From contig JBNKJV010000002.1 of NCBI GenBank assembly GCA_050291465.1, positions 124,001-188,000 of the forward strand: a DNA stretch of 64,000 nt, given 5' to 3'. Positions 35,523 to 44,153 of this stretch are shown here, in pieces. Under the pieces are notes generated by a model. The model worked only from the letters and a program-made list of their open reading frames with translations, was not told the origin of the DNA and searched no databases. A program made the position numbers and the translations under genes. The stretch is from CBFDBF01 sp050291465 (lineage in GTDB: Bacteria > Pseudomonadota > Gammaproteobacteria > Chromatiales > Chromatiaceae). The first letter of the stretch is position 1; each line of letters opens with the position of its first letter.

Positions 35523-35757
35523 ATAACCCCTGTCAGGAAACATTGGCGGTAGGGCTGTAGTGGAAACCAGAAGCCCGGGAAAGGGGGTTAGGGCTTGTAG
35601 GTACCTCGCGGGATTAGCAACAGAACACGGTGAGGGTAAACGGAGTGAATAGGGCGAGCAGTTATGCGCCGTGTAACGAAACCGCCGATTACTCTTAAGA
35701 AACCGCCGCTTAGGCCGAATACTAGGTAGACGGCACAGGATTATGCGGTCTCTTTTT
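35523..35757 (+). ncRNA. Candidate structured small RNA or leader
   Basis: The 450-bp gap before the chemoreceptor gene holds no credible ORF but several structures: GGGCT (35552) with AGCCC (35572) enclosing TGG/CCA around AAA; ACACGG (35625-35630) with CCGTGT (35669-35674); a tandem GAAACCGCCG; and a terminator at 35728-35757. A/T-rich sequence with TATAAC at 35522-35527 could be the promoter. About six GGA triplets occur, one in the terminator loop and one in the first hairpin loop, as in CsrA-binding RNAs. It matches no riboswitch that I recognise, including the c-di-GMP class often found before chemoreceptors. The limits are estimates. Confidence 0.4.
35728..35757 (+). terminator. Intrinsic terminator before the chemoreceptor gene
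   Basis: AGAC and GCA (35728-35735) pair with TGC and GTCT (35744-35751) across one G-G mismatch, with the loop CAGGATTA, followed by CTTTTT (35752-35757). It would end the candidate small RNA or transcription from the upstream phosphorylase gene, 116 bp before the chemoreceptor start. An additional palindrome GAAGTG-A-CACTTC lies at 35807-35819. Confidence 0.7.
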
Positions 35758-35872
35758 CATCAGCTGTTCATATGGAATGCCGGAGATAGCGTTTTTTAAT
35801 CACACTGAAGTGACACTTCGCGTAAGGAGTATGGCGCTTGGGTCCTCTGAATACCAAGGCAGGTGATCGAAA

Positions 35873-37531
35873 ATGTTTGCTTTCATAAATGATCTTCCCA
35901 TAAAGCTCCGCCTCAACGTCCTGGTCGGCCTGATGTTGCTGACGGCATTTTTCGTCGGGTTTCTGGGTTTCAATGGTATGCGCAGCGCGGGCCATGCCAT
36001 CGATGAGCTTTACCATAAGGATATGGCTCATATGCAGGCGCTTGCGGAAATTCTCGAAACGGCGGAAGACAGCCGTTCCCAGAGCCTTCTTGCGCTGCAG
36101 CACGATCCGGGGTCACCGTTTGCCTCCATGCATGATCATCCCGTGTCCCTGCATATCGACGCGATCAGAAAGAATATAGAAGCCATTGACGAGAACTGGA
36201 AGAGGTTCAAAGAATCCCGTCTCGATGCAAAGGAGAAACAGCTGGCTACAAGCTTTGAAGAAGAAATCACGAAGTTTGAGACACAGGGTTTGGATAAGAT
36301 CATTGCCAGCCTGCAGGCGGATCAATACTCTGAAGCAAACAGACTGGTACTGGAAGTACTCAATCCCACCATGAAGGGGATAAACGGGACAATAAACTCT
36401 TTACTCGAAATCCAGCAGGATGAGGCCGCTTCTTTCTATGCGGAAACTGATTCAAGCTATCAATCCATGGTCTTTTGGGTAAGTGTCAGTCTGGTGGTGG
36501 GCACCCTGATCAGTCTGTTACTTGCTTATCTCACCATTTCGGATATATCCAATGGTGTACGTCAGGTCGAACAGACGGCCAAGGAGCTCTCGGGAGGTAA
36601 TCTTCTGGCACGAGTAGGATATAAGAGTAAAGACGAGGTAGGACATATCGCTGATGCCGTCAACATGATAGCCGACAATTTTCATAGCGCCATAAGCGAG
36701 GTCAGGGATTCAGTAACCCAACTCGCTTCAGCGGCGGAAGAGACGTCAGTGGTAACGTCAGAGACTACCGCCGGAATCAATCAGCAGCTTACCGAAACCA
36801 GTCAGGTTGCTACGGCAATAAATGAGATGAGCGCTACGGTGCAGGAGGTGGCACGCAACGCCGTCGAGGCTGCCACGGCCGCACAGGAGGCGGATAGTAC
36901 CTTTTACCAGGGTAAGCAGGTGATTGATAAAGTAATAAAGGCTATCGGTGATTTGGCCGGAGAGGTGGAAAGAGCCGCGGGTGTGATCCAACAGCTTGAA
37001 GGTGAGAGTAAAAATATCGGTTCCGTGCTGGATGTGATCAAGAGTATTGCCGAGCAAACCAATCTGCTGGCCCTGAATGCAGCCATCGAGGCGGCCCGGG
37101 CGGGAGAACAAGGCCGCGGATTCGCGGTGGTTGCGGATGAGGTCAGGACCCTTGCAGGTCGCACCCAGGAGTCGACGCTGGAGATCGAGGAGATGATCAG
37201 CAAGCTCCAGTCCGGCGCCAATAACGCCGTAAGGGTGATGGCGGAAGGCAAGGAGATGACTCAGGTGGGTGTTGATCAGGCCGCTGCCGCCGGTGAAGCA
37301 TTGCAGACGATCAATGCCGCGGTGACGCGTATCTCTGATATGAACACTCAAATCGCCAATGCCGCCGAAGAACAGAGTGCGGTCACCGAAGAGATTAACC
37401 GCAGCATAGTGAGCATTAATCAGGTATCCGAACAGTCCGCAACCGGTGCCCAGCAGACCTCGGCGGCCAGTGATGATCTGGCTCGCCTGGCCGAACAGCT
37501 CAAGGCGTTAGTCGACCATTACAAGGTCTGA
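35873..37531 (+). CDS. Methyl-accepting chemotaxis protein
   Basis: A 552-residue chemoreceptor. TM1 lies at about residues 12-34, a four-helix-bundle periplasmic sensor at about 35-195, TM2 at about 198-222, then HAMP, and the signalling domain whose hairpin tip reads IKSIAEQTNLLALNAAIEAARAGEQGRGFAVVADEVR (residues split here as IAEQTNLLALNAAIEAARAG and GRGFAVVADEVR). The signal would be passed to CheA, which is not encoded here. It appears monocistronic, behind a candidate small RNA and terminator. Confidence 0.95.
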   Translation: MFAFINDLPIKLRLNVLVGLMLLTAFFVGFLGFNGMRSAGHAIDELYHKDMAHMQALAEILETAEDSRSQSLLALQHDPGSPFASMHDHPVSLHIDAIRKNIEAIDENWKRFKESRLDAKEKQLATSFEEEITKFETQGLDKIIASLQADQYSEANRLVLEVLNPTMKGINGTINSLLEIQQDEAASFYAETDSSYQSMVFWVSVSLVVGTLISLLLAYLTISDISNGVRQVEQTAKELSGGNLLARVGYKSKDEVGHIADAVNMIADNFHSAISEVRDSVTQLASAAEETSVVTSETTAGINQQLTETSQVATAINEMSATVQEVARNAVEAATAAQEADSTFYQGKQVIDKVIKAIGDLAGEVERAAGVIQQLEGESKNIGSVLDVIKSIAEQTNLLALNAAIEAARAGEQGRGFAVVADEVRTLAGRTQESTLEIEEMISKLQSGANNAVRVMAEGKEMTQVGVDQAAAAGEALQTINAAVTRISDMNTQIANAAEEQSAVTEEINRSIVSINQVSEQSATGAQQTSAASDDLARLAEQLKALVDHYKV

Positions 37532-37581
37532 TCCTGAAGCTATGCAGGTAGCAATTGACGCGTAGGGAGTGAGTCCGCCAC

Positions 37582-39075
37582 TCAGTGTTTGGCCTGGTAG
37601 TGCAGTTGCCCGTCTTCCAGGGTCTCAAAGCAGTGTATATCCCATCTTTCCCCCGTACTGTCACGCTTCTTCTCCAGCTTCTGGGTGATGATCATCCTTC
37701 GACCGTCGGTTCTGACCGTAATCATGCCGTATACCGCAACCGCCCGTTCGCGCCTTGCGATGAGTTCCTCTATGGATTTTTGTAACACCTTGGTTTCGCT
37801 ATCGGAGATCGAGTCGTCGGATATCTGCATAACGAGATCCGTTATCTGCTCCTGTATCCGCTCAGGCATGGTAACAAACTCCTTGGTGGAACGTGCCAGT
37901 TCAGTGCTGAAGATCAATGGACGGCGGCCTTTGGCATACTTTCCGTATACACCCAGGGCATCGGGCCGGGGGTGGCAGTGGGATTCCTCATCGCCGCTGG
38001 AGATGACGGTTGCCATGGGATTGACCGATTCGACAAAGACATCCTCCACATCCGCGCTGCCGTGGTGACAGGCCTTCATTACATCGCAGGCAAAGGTCTG
38101 GCGGGCCACGTTAATCAGGAAATTACGTTCCTCCAACGTCGGAGGGGTTGGGCTGAGCTGGGTGTGTTGCTGCAGCAGGTAGCGTTCCGACTTGATGTTC
38201 AGGTCACCCCCTAACAGCACCCGGACGTTACCGTAGCGCAGCCGTAGAACCACGGAATGACCGTTCTTCGTCTCCCCCGTACTGCCGAACCAGGGCAGGC
38301 GGGGCTTATTGTTCACCCGTCTGGCCACCGGACCGAGGCATTCGATTACCACACCCTTTGGATTTTCGCCCGGCGCAAAGCCCGGCATATGACCGTCCGC
38401 CTGCTGCAACATGGTGATACTGCTGTCCGGATTGAGATCTCTCAGGTCCTTGAGCAGATTGGGGAAACGTTTTTTTCCCACGAGCGCGGGTTGGTTCAGA
38501 ACCTTATCCAGTTGTGCAGGGGTTTCACACAATTCAGTGAGTTCACTGCCTTTTCCGGGCGTGCGTGAGCCCAACGGATACTTCTTGTCTCCGTCACGTT
38601 CGATGATACCGTTGTGATAGACTTGGCCGAAACTGAACTTGGGATCATTGACTAGTCCACGAAGACCGTAATAGTGGTCCTCGTCCGGGTGAGAGATCAC
38701 TGTATAGTGGATACGGGTGTCTTTGCGATTGAAGCGCCAACGCAGGAAACGATACATATTGTCACCTTTGCCGGCATCGATAATAAGACGTTTGTCGTTC
38801 GGAAATACGACAAACACCCCGTCACCCTGGCCGATATCCACGAAATTGATTTCCAGTAGACGGTCAGGCTGGATATCTTCTTCCCGTACCCAGGCAAATT
38901 GCTGTTTTTTTCCCTGTTTATCCTTCCAGCGGCAGCGGACCTTTTGGAAACCGTTTTTCTTTTCGCCGGTGGTGTGAACCTGATAACCCCAGGGGTGATG
39001 TTCCACGGACCGGCGTTTCGACATTTTCTTCGGTTCCGGATAGTAGTAGGCACTCGGGTAGGCGATGAATGGCAT
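37582..39075 (-). CDS. ComEC-like metallo-beta-lactamase-fold hydrolase
   Basis: A 497-residue soluble protein. After a basic N-terminal domain of about 90 residues comes an MBL domain of the ComEC C-terminal type: NFVDIGQGDGVFVVFPND, then LIIDAG, and the metal motif in VISHPDEDHYYGL (HxDxDH). Later, the block with VVLRLRYGNVRVLLGGDLN and KACHHGSADV completes the metal site. There are no membrane segments, so this is not a DNA channel. Stand-alone proteins of this kind are probably nucleases or phosphodiesterases; several occur in defence contexts, but no defence gene is adjacent here. Confidence 0.83.
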   Translation of the reverse strand: MPFIAYPSAYYYPEPKKMSKRRSVEHHPWGYQVHTTGEKKNGFQKVRCRWKDKQGKKQQFAWVREEDIQPDRLLEINFVDIGQGDGVFVVFPNDKRLIIDAGKGDNMYRFLRWRFNRKDTRIHYTVISHPDEDHYYGLRGLVNDPKFSFGQVYHNGIIERDGDKKYPLGSRTPGKGSELTELCETPAQLDKVLNQPALVGKKRFPNLLKDLRDLNPDSSITMLQQADGHMPGFAPGENPKGVVIECLGPVARRVNNKPRLPWFGSTGETKNGHSVVLRLRYGNVRVLLGGDLNIKSERYLLQQHTQLSPTPPTLEERNFLINVARQTFACDVMKACHHGSADVEDVFVESVNPMATVISSGDEESHCHPRPDALGVYGKYAKGRRPLIFSTELARSTKEFVTMPERIQEQITDLVMQISDDSISDSETKVLQKSIEELIARRERAVAVYGMITVRTDGRRMIITQKLEKKRDSTGERWDIHCFETLEDGQLHYQAKH

Positions 39076-39216
39076 GGTAAAGGTTCCTTATTACTGACAT
39101 TCCATTTTTAGGTCTTATCAGGGACGATGATAGTACCAATCCCCGCCGGATGCAGCCCAAAAACAACCCGACTCATGAATATGCATAATTTCGAGCGGAC
39201 TATCCCTTCCCCTCAC

Positions 39217-39237
39217 GGAATTTCCATGGAATTTCCA
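39217..39237. promoter_or_regulatory. Tandem 10-bp repeat upstream of creD
   Basis: GGAATTTCCA occurs twice (39217-39226 and 39228-39237), an 11-bp period that would place both copies on one face of the helix. It lies 70 bp upstream of the creD start in the 232-bp gap shared with the divergent MBL gene, so it could be an operator. It does not match the CreB tag sequence TTCAC-N6-TTCAC. Confidence 0.4.
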
Positions 39238-39307
39238 CATATTCTCCATTTTCCCACCAATCTCCCCCTCTTTAATAAAGCCATGTACCTAACAGGGGAG
39301 AACAGTC

Positions 39308-40684
39308 ATGTCGGAGGCAGGCGCAAAGTGGAAAATCGGATCGGATAAGGTGCAGATACTGCGGGTATTGGGGATCGTGTTTCTGATATTCCTGCTGCAA
39401 ATACCGATTTACCAGATCGATGATCTGATAGATGAGCGAAGGATGACACGAAATCATGCGGTTGCGGAAGTCACGGAAAAGTGGGGTAAGCAACAAGTAT
39501 TAAAGGGACCCTTGATCGTGGTGCCGTTTCTGGAGAGCGTGGAACGGCATGTGGGATCGGTCCGGAACCTGGAGCCAAAAACATTCTACGCCACGTTTCT
39601 GCCTGAACATTTCGAGGCCTCCGCGCAGATCGACAGTGAGATTCGTTATCGCAGCATCTATGGTATCCCGCTCTATCGCGCCAGAATCGAACTGAAAGGT
39701 GATTTTGATCTGGAGAAAATGGCGGCCGCGGCGGGTAATACAAATCTGCAGTGGGACCGGGCGCAACTGGTGATTGCCATGACGGATCCCAAGTCGATAC
39801 AGAATGAGTCCGCCTTGAAAATCGACGACAAAACAGTCGCGTTAGAGCCCGGAATCGGCCCCGGGTTGTCCGAGCAAAGCGGATTTCATGCTGCAATAAA
39901 CTCCGGCAGCCCCCTCGGGAAGAAGACCTTCAAGTTGACTCTGGAACTGGGAGGGAGCGACGGGCTTTTCATGGCTCCGGTCGGTCGCCACAGCTCCATC
40001 AGTATGACTTCAGACTGGAAAGACCCGAGTTTTCAAGGCAATTGGTTGCCCAGTACCCGTACGGTGAATGAGAAAGGGTTCAGTGCGAAATGGGAGATCC
40101 CTTATCTCGGCAGGAACTATCCGCAAAGCTGGCTCTATAGTGGACGGGGACAGCTGCAAAAGTTAGATGAGTCGACGGTGGGTGTGGATCTGGTATTCCC
40201 GCTGGATACCTATGGAAAGACCGAACGCAGCATTAAATACGAGCTTATCTTTATCGGTCTCACCTTTGTTGGGTTCTGGTTGTTCGAGATCCTCAGCGGC
40301 CTCCGTATTCATCCGATGCAGTATCTCCTGGTCGGCGGCGCGATTTGCCTTTTCTATCTCCTGCTGCTCTCTCTGGCGGAGCACGCGGGTTTTCTAGTCG
40401 CCTATTTTATCGCTGCGATCATGGTGGTCGCCCTGGTTAGTGCCTACGCCAGTATCATGCTGCGCAGCAAGGGGAGGGCGGCGCTGGTGGGGGGAGGGAT
40501 GACGGCCCTCTATCTCTACCTGCTGGCTCTGTTGCAGGAGCAGGAGTACTCCCTTCTGGCCGGTTCCATCGGACTGTTTGCGATCCTGGCCGCGGTGATG
40601 TTCCTGACACGAAATATCGATTGGTACAGCCCTTCCGGGAAAGATCTTGAACAGCAAGGTACGAACCGTAGCATCGGCGGCTGA
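39308..40684 (+). CDS. creD: CreD family inner membrane protein
   Basis: A 458-residue membrane protein. It has an N-terminal TM (LRVLGIVFLIFLLQIPIYQI), a large periplasmic domain opening with RRMTRNHAVAEVTEKWG and GPLIVVP, and a C-terminal block of about five or six TM segments from near residue 320. This layout is CreD (also called Cet). In E. coli it belongs to the CreBC regulon and is linked to envelope stress and colicin tolerance. No creB or creC gene is nearby. A small membrane protein follows 13 bp later. Confidence 0.88.
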   Translation: MSEAGAKWKIGSDKVQILRVLGIVFLIFLLQIPIYQIDDLIDERRMTRNHAVAEVTEKWGKQQVLKGPLIVVPFLESVERHVGSVRNLEPKTFYATFLPEHFEASAQIDSEIRYRSIYGIPLYRARIELKGDFDLEKMAAAAGNTNLQWDRAQLVIAMTDPKSIQNESALKIDDKTVALEPGIGPGLSEQSGFHAAINSGSPLGKKTFKLTLELGGSDGLFMAPVGRHSSISMTSDWKDPSFQGNWLPSTRTVNEKGFSAKWEIPYLGRNYPQSWLYSGRGQLQKLDESTVGVDLVFPLDTYGKTERSIKYELIFIGLTFVGFWLFEILSGLRIHPMQYLLVGGAICLFYLLLLSLAEHAGFLVAYFIAAIMVVALVSAYASIMLRSKGRAALVGGGMTALYLYLLALLQEQEYSLLAGSIGLFAILAAVMFLTRNIDWYSPSGKDLEQQGTNRSIGG

Positions 40685-40697
40685 TAGGCGTAATATT

Positions 40698-41165
40698 ATG
40701 AATAATTCCATCAAGTGGTTACTGATCATAGGTTTGAACTCCGTTTCCGGCTTCTTTTGGGGAAGTCTGTGGGGCTCCGACAACGGCAAAGGGATCGAGC
40801 ATTGGTTGGGTATGATCGCCGGAGTGGTGACCTGGTATCTGATCTACGTTGCACTCGACCATTATCTGTTGAAAGTCGGACGGAAGGAGTTGAGTCGTAG
40901 GCTGGTTCTTAGCGCATCTCTCAGGATTCCGTTACAGTTGACTGTGATTCCGGACTTCATCGCAGGTGTGACCGCGTTGCTGACCTGTCAATATCTCGGG
41001 CTGACAAATGGTTTTCTCGCCTCGTATAACGATTTTCTCGCTTCCTATAGCGTCACGCTGGTTACCGGTCTGTATTTGGGAGTTATATGTCTGGTGCTTT
41101 ATTTCCTGATCGACGTCGTTTTACTTGTCCGTGATAAGTATATCGGCCCGGCCATAGTCGAATAA
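40698..41165 (+). CDS. Small membrane protein downstream of creD
   Basis: A 155-residue protein with about four hydrophobic segments (WLLIIGLNSVSGFFWGSLWG, then WLGMIAGVVTWYLIYVAL, TVIPDFIAGVTALLTCQYLG, and a last one near LYLGVICLVLYFLIDVVLLV). I do not recognise a family. The 13-bp gap to creD suggests a shared transcript and perhaps a shared envelope role. The ATG at 40698 is the only one consistent with the first TM. Confidence 0.72.
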   Translation: MNNSIKWLLIIGLNSVSGFFWGSLWGSDNGKGIEHWLGMIAGVVTWYLIYVALDHYLLKVGRKELSRRLVLSASLRIPLQLTVIPDFIAGVTALLTCQYLGLTNGFLASYNDFLASYSVTLVTGLYLGVICLVLYFLIDVVLLVRDKYIGPAIVE

Positions 41166-41185
41166 GGCAGGAGGGGCTATTCGGC

Positions 41186-41207
41186 CGTCCCCCCGGAAGG
41201 GGGGACG
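41186..41207. terminator. GC hairpin between convergent genes
   Basis: CGTCCCCCC and GGGGGGACG form a 9-bp perfect stem around a GGAA loop in the 57-bp gap between the small membrane gene and the convergent VWA gene. It may stop transcription from both sides, although there is no T-run on either strand. A GGGAAGGG octamer (FtsK-orienting type) follows at 41207-41214. Confidence 0.5.
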
Positions 41208-41222
41208 GGAAGGGATAGCGGA

Positions 41223-42386
41223 TTAGTTTTCGAAAACGAAGCTCTTGTCTTCGGCCTGTTTCCTGACCGCCTCGGCCAGGACATCACCCATGCTCGGGGC
41301 GGCTGCGGCCTGCTCCCTTTTCACCTGCGCGACATAGGCGTCTCGCGCCTTGCTCAGCTCGGTGATTTCCTGTTTGATCGCGTTGCGTTCTTCTGTTTTC
41401 TCACGCACGTACTCCATCTTTTCCTTGCCCGACAGGCCCTGCATGGGCTCCGGCAGCTCCGCCTCCGGCATGTTTGCCAGGTTGGATTCATCAATCTCTC
41501 CGTCCTTTAGGGCATCGACCAGATCCCACTCTGCGTTATTGTAAAAGGAGGAGGACTTGGATTTGGCCCTCTTGGCCAGCAGGCCGGCGGAGATGTTACT
41601 GCTAAGGGTATCCTGGGCTGCCTGCCGCTGGACCTTGGCGACACCTTCCTTACCGTAGGGGAGGTAGGTTGCGTTCAGCTTGGCGTTCAGTTCCGAGAGT
41701 TTTTTGTCCTGAGGCGCCGCGATATGGACGATCTTCTCGTCGGCATTGATGCTCATATATGAACCGTCGGCGAGCTGAGCACCGGACTGCCAGTGATCCC
41801 TTATGCCTGCCTGGTGGTTACCGGCATGGATGGTATTGACGGTAATGCCGCGTTGAAGCGCAAGTTTGACGACCTCGTGATAGTCGATGGGACCCTGAGC
41901 AAAGGATTCGTTTCCGGCGATGAATATGGCTTTTATATCCTGGCCGGAACGGCTCCACTGCAGGGTATCAAGGGCGGATTTGATGACGTAGCCGCAATAT
42001 TCGCTGCCGCCGTTGGTGGTGAGCGCGAACAGACCCTCGGATACCTGATCCAGTTCCCGGGTGAAACCGTTCAGTCTGCGGATGTACCCGGTATTGGCGG
42101 ACAGGTTATCGTTTCCGTATTCAAACAGCGCGATCTCTAGAATTGGCGTGACGCCGTCTTTTCTCGCGGTGGAGAATTCATTGACGATCTGCCATAGCTG
42201 ATTGCGGGTCTGATCGATCAGGCCGTCCATACTGTTGCTGGTATCGAGCAGTATGGCCACCTGGATTCTCGGTGTCTCAACCCGTTCCTGGACGGTGTTC
42301 TCCGCAACCAGGGGAGTGGATAAAAGCGCGGTTGCGAGCAGGGCGGCCGAAGAGAGGCGGCGTGGGATTCTATTCGTGTGTTGCAT
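41223..42386 (-). CDS. Secreted von Willebrand factor A-domain protein
   Basis: A 387-residue protein with a signal peptide (about residues 10-28, ending in VAEN). The VWA domain has the complete MIDAS opening VAILLDTSNSMDGL and the late segment IKAIFIAGNESFAQG. The C-terminal 120 residues are charged and helical (VREKTEERNAIKQEITELSKARDAY), likely coiled coil. I chose the ATG at 42386, 7 bp after GGAGG, instead of a TTG four codons upstream. It is probably periplasmic and mediates metal-dependent protein contact; the partner is unknown. Confidence 0.83.
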   Translation of the reverse strand: MQHTNRIPRRLSSAALLATALLSTPLVAENTVQERVETPRIQVAILLDTSNSMDGLIDQTRNQLWQIVNEFSTARKDGVTPILEIALFEYGNDNLSANTGYIRRLNGFTRELDQVSEGLFALTTNGGSEYCGYVIKSALDTLQWSRSGQDIKAIFIAGNESFAQGPIDYHEVVKLALQRGITVNTIHAGNHQAGIRDHWQSGAQLADGSYMSINADEKIVHIAAPQDKKLSELNAKLNATYLPYGKEGVAKVQRQAAQDTLSSNISAGLLAKRAKSKSSSFYNNAEWDLVDALKDGEIDESNLANMPEAELPEPMQGLSGKEKMEYVREKTEERNAIKQEITELSKARDAYVAQVKREQAAAAPSMGDVLAEAVRKQAEDKSFVFEN

Positions 42387-42509
42387 GGCGACCTCCAAGG
42401 AGTGGAAAAATATCTCTTGGATTTCATGTTATGCAACTCACTGGAAACAGAATAGACACAATATGGTAAATAATAAGTATCTATGTTTACCAAAAATTTA
42501 CATGGGATA

Positions 42510-43988
42510 TTATTGCGCGGAATCTTGATGTTGCGGTTGTGAATTGATGGATTGATCAAGTTGTTTCAGTCGTTGCTCGGCAGAGTAGCTTATAGGTATT
42601 AGGTCACGTAACTTAGAACGATCATTAATCCTGCGAACGGCGGATTCCTTGACTAGTTTGGAATTCGTGTTCTCAACGATTCTGACAAGCAAGGCTTGGT
42701 CAGTAACGCCTTCGGTAGCCGCAATACATACGCGCTCATCCGTATCCTGCATGGCGACTTGTCCAAGAAACCCCTGGTCGGCAATCCTCTTAACGGCTGC
42801 AAGTCGTATGGCGGAATATCTCCCTTCGACGGCGGCTGTCTTAATGCCGGTTGCGCTGGTTATATTCGATAGCGCTGCAAGCCCGACCTCCGGAATTTCC
42901 GATCTGACCAGTTCGAGCAGTTCCGGTTCACTGAAATTCGCCTTTTTTAGCAGCGCCTCGAAAAGTACCATCCTGGGGATCTTCGCTGCCAGGAAACGTG
43001 GATCGCCCTTCAACCGCATGGGAAAGTCAGTTTCCGCGCTAACCGAAACAAGTTCCTCTTCCCGCAGTAAAAGCGTCAGAAGAACAGATTCCCCTTTTAC
43101 CTCGGCGGGCCCGTTATAGTAGGACGCTTGCCGTTTTTCGATTGTCAGATTAAGCGCAAGCTCCGGAAGTTTCTTTTGGATCAACGGTTCCTGTATAGCC
43201 AGCTTCAAACGGGCTATATGACGTCTGATGTCGGAGCCGGCATCCATGAGGGAATCCTCAATTTTGTATGGGTAATTTTCACTATGTATGTCTATTTTGT
43301 TCTCGGATGAAACAGGTGCCTGAATCCTTGCGAAATGCCGGATGATATTCTTGTCAGATGCGTTAATAGAGACGATACTCCGTGCCAGTTCAACTTTGTC
43401 ATCGACGAGAATTATGCTGAGGCGTGCGCGAACCTTTTCGTTAGCGAGCTTGTCGTGTACGTATCTAAGAACATCTCCTTCGGATTCCTGTACGGCCATT
43501 TTTTCCAGGACTGTCTGATCAGTCAGACGACTGCTTTTTACTGCAGCTGAGCGCGCAACTACATGGGGGCTCGACAGAGCGATTTTTGCAAGGTGTGTCG
43601 GATCAGATATCTTATCAGTTGCATGAAGAGGGATAGACCAGTTTGATGTATTTGCAAAAGCAATCTTCGTGAGAAGCTGCTCGTCATGCAACATGCCTAG
43701 CGCATCATAAGCTAAATCGAATTCCTTGCTTTCGATCGCTATCTTTGCGAGCAGTTCCGGATCCGATACTTTCAGCAGAGCGGCATCGCGTACCTGTGAG
43801 CAGTCGTTATGCAGGACAAGTTTGGTCAATATCTGTTGCTTTATCACTGCTTCTTCCGTATCGAGCGCCTCAATAGCCTCGAGTTGCTCGCTACAATGTA
43901 TGCTCTCAAGGTCAGGAGAACAGGCGGTCAGGCAAATGAGAGTGCTAAATGCAATCGTGCGTATCGGGCGATTCAGGAATTCATTCAT
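42510..43988 (-). CDS. Lipoprotein with HEAT-like repeats
   Basis: A 492-residue lipoprotein: the signal MNEFLNRPIRTIAFSTLICL ends in lipobox LTAC. The mature part is built of short helical repeats, each with a form like D-x-x-LLAKIA or D-QxLLxKIA (examples DPELLAKIAIES, DEQLLTKIAFAN, DPTHLAKIALSS, DQTVLEKMAVQE, DQALLVRIVENT). This resembles HEAT-type scaffolds. No catalytic motif is seen. It lies 124 bp from the VWA gene on the same strand, and binding of another envelope protein is a reasonable guess. Confidence 0.7.
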   Translation of the reverse strand: MNEFLNRPIRTIAFSTLICLTACSPDLESIHCSEQLEAIEALDTEEAVIKQQILTKLVLHNDCSQVRDAALLKVSDPELLAKIAIESKEFDLAYDALGMLHDEQLLTKIAFANTSNWSIPLHATDKISDPTHLAKIALSSPHVVARSAAVKSSRLTDQTVLEKMAVQESEGDVLRYVHDKLANEKVRARLSIILVDDKVELARSIVSINASDKNIIRHFARIQAPVSSENKIDIHSENYPYKIEDSLMDAGSDIRRHIARLKLAIQEPLIQKKLPELALNLTIEKRQASYYNGPAEVKGESVLLTLLLREEELVSVSAETDFPMRLKGDPRFLAAKIPRMVLFEALLKKANFSEPELLELVRSEIPEVGLAALSNITSATGIKTAAVEGRYSAIRLAAVKRIADQGFLGQVAMQDTDERVCIAATEGVTDQALLVRIVENTNSKLVKESAVRRINDRSKLRDLIPISYSAEQRLKQLDQSINSQPQHQDSAQ

Positions 43989-44153
43989 GAGCAACGGGGT
44001 TGACGCAGGGGATTAATGGGAGCGCAGTACCTGTTTATTGATTGTTATTTTCGGGTAATCCTTGGTTTTTCTTAATATTAAACTCAGAATGGGTATTGTT
44101 TGTCCATATCCATCGCCGCTATGTAGAGTTCGATACTAATCCTGATACGGCGA

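Noticed and set aside
35523..35757. c-di-GMP (GEMM) riboswitch upstream of the chemoreceptor
   Set aside because: The conserved core elements of that riboswitch are not present, and a terminator separates the region from the gene.
41186..41207. A simple intrinsic terminator
   Set aside because: The stem is perfect but there is no T-run on either strand; it is listed only as a possible convergent-end hairpin.
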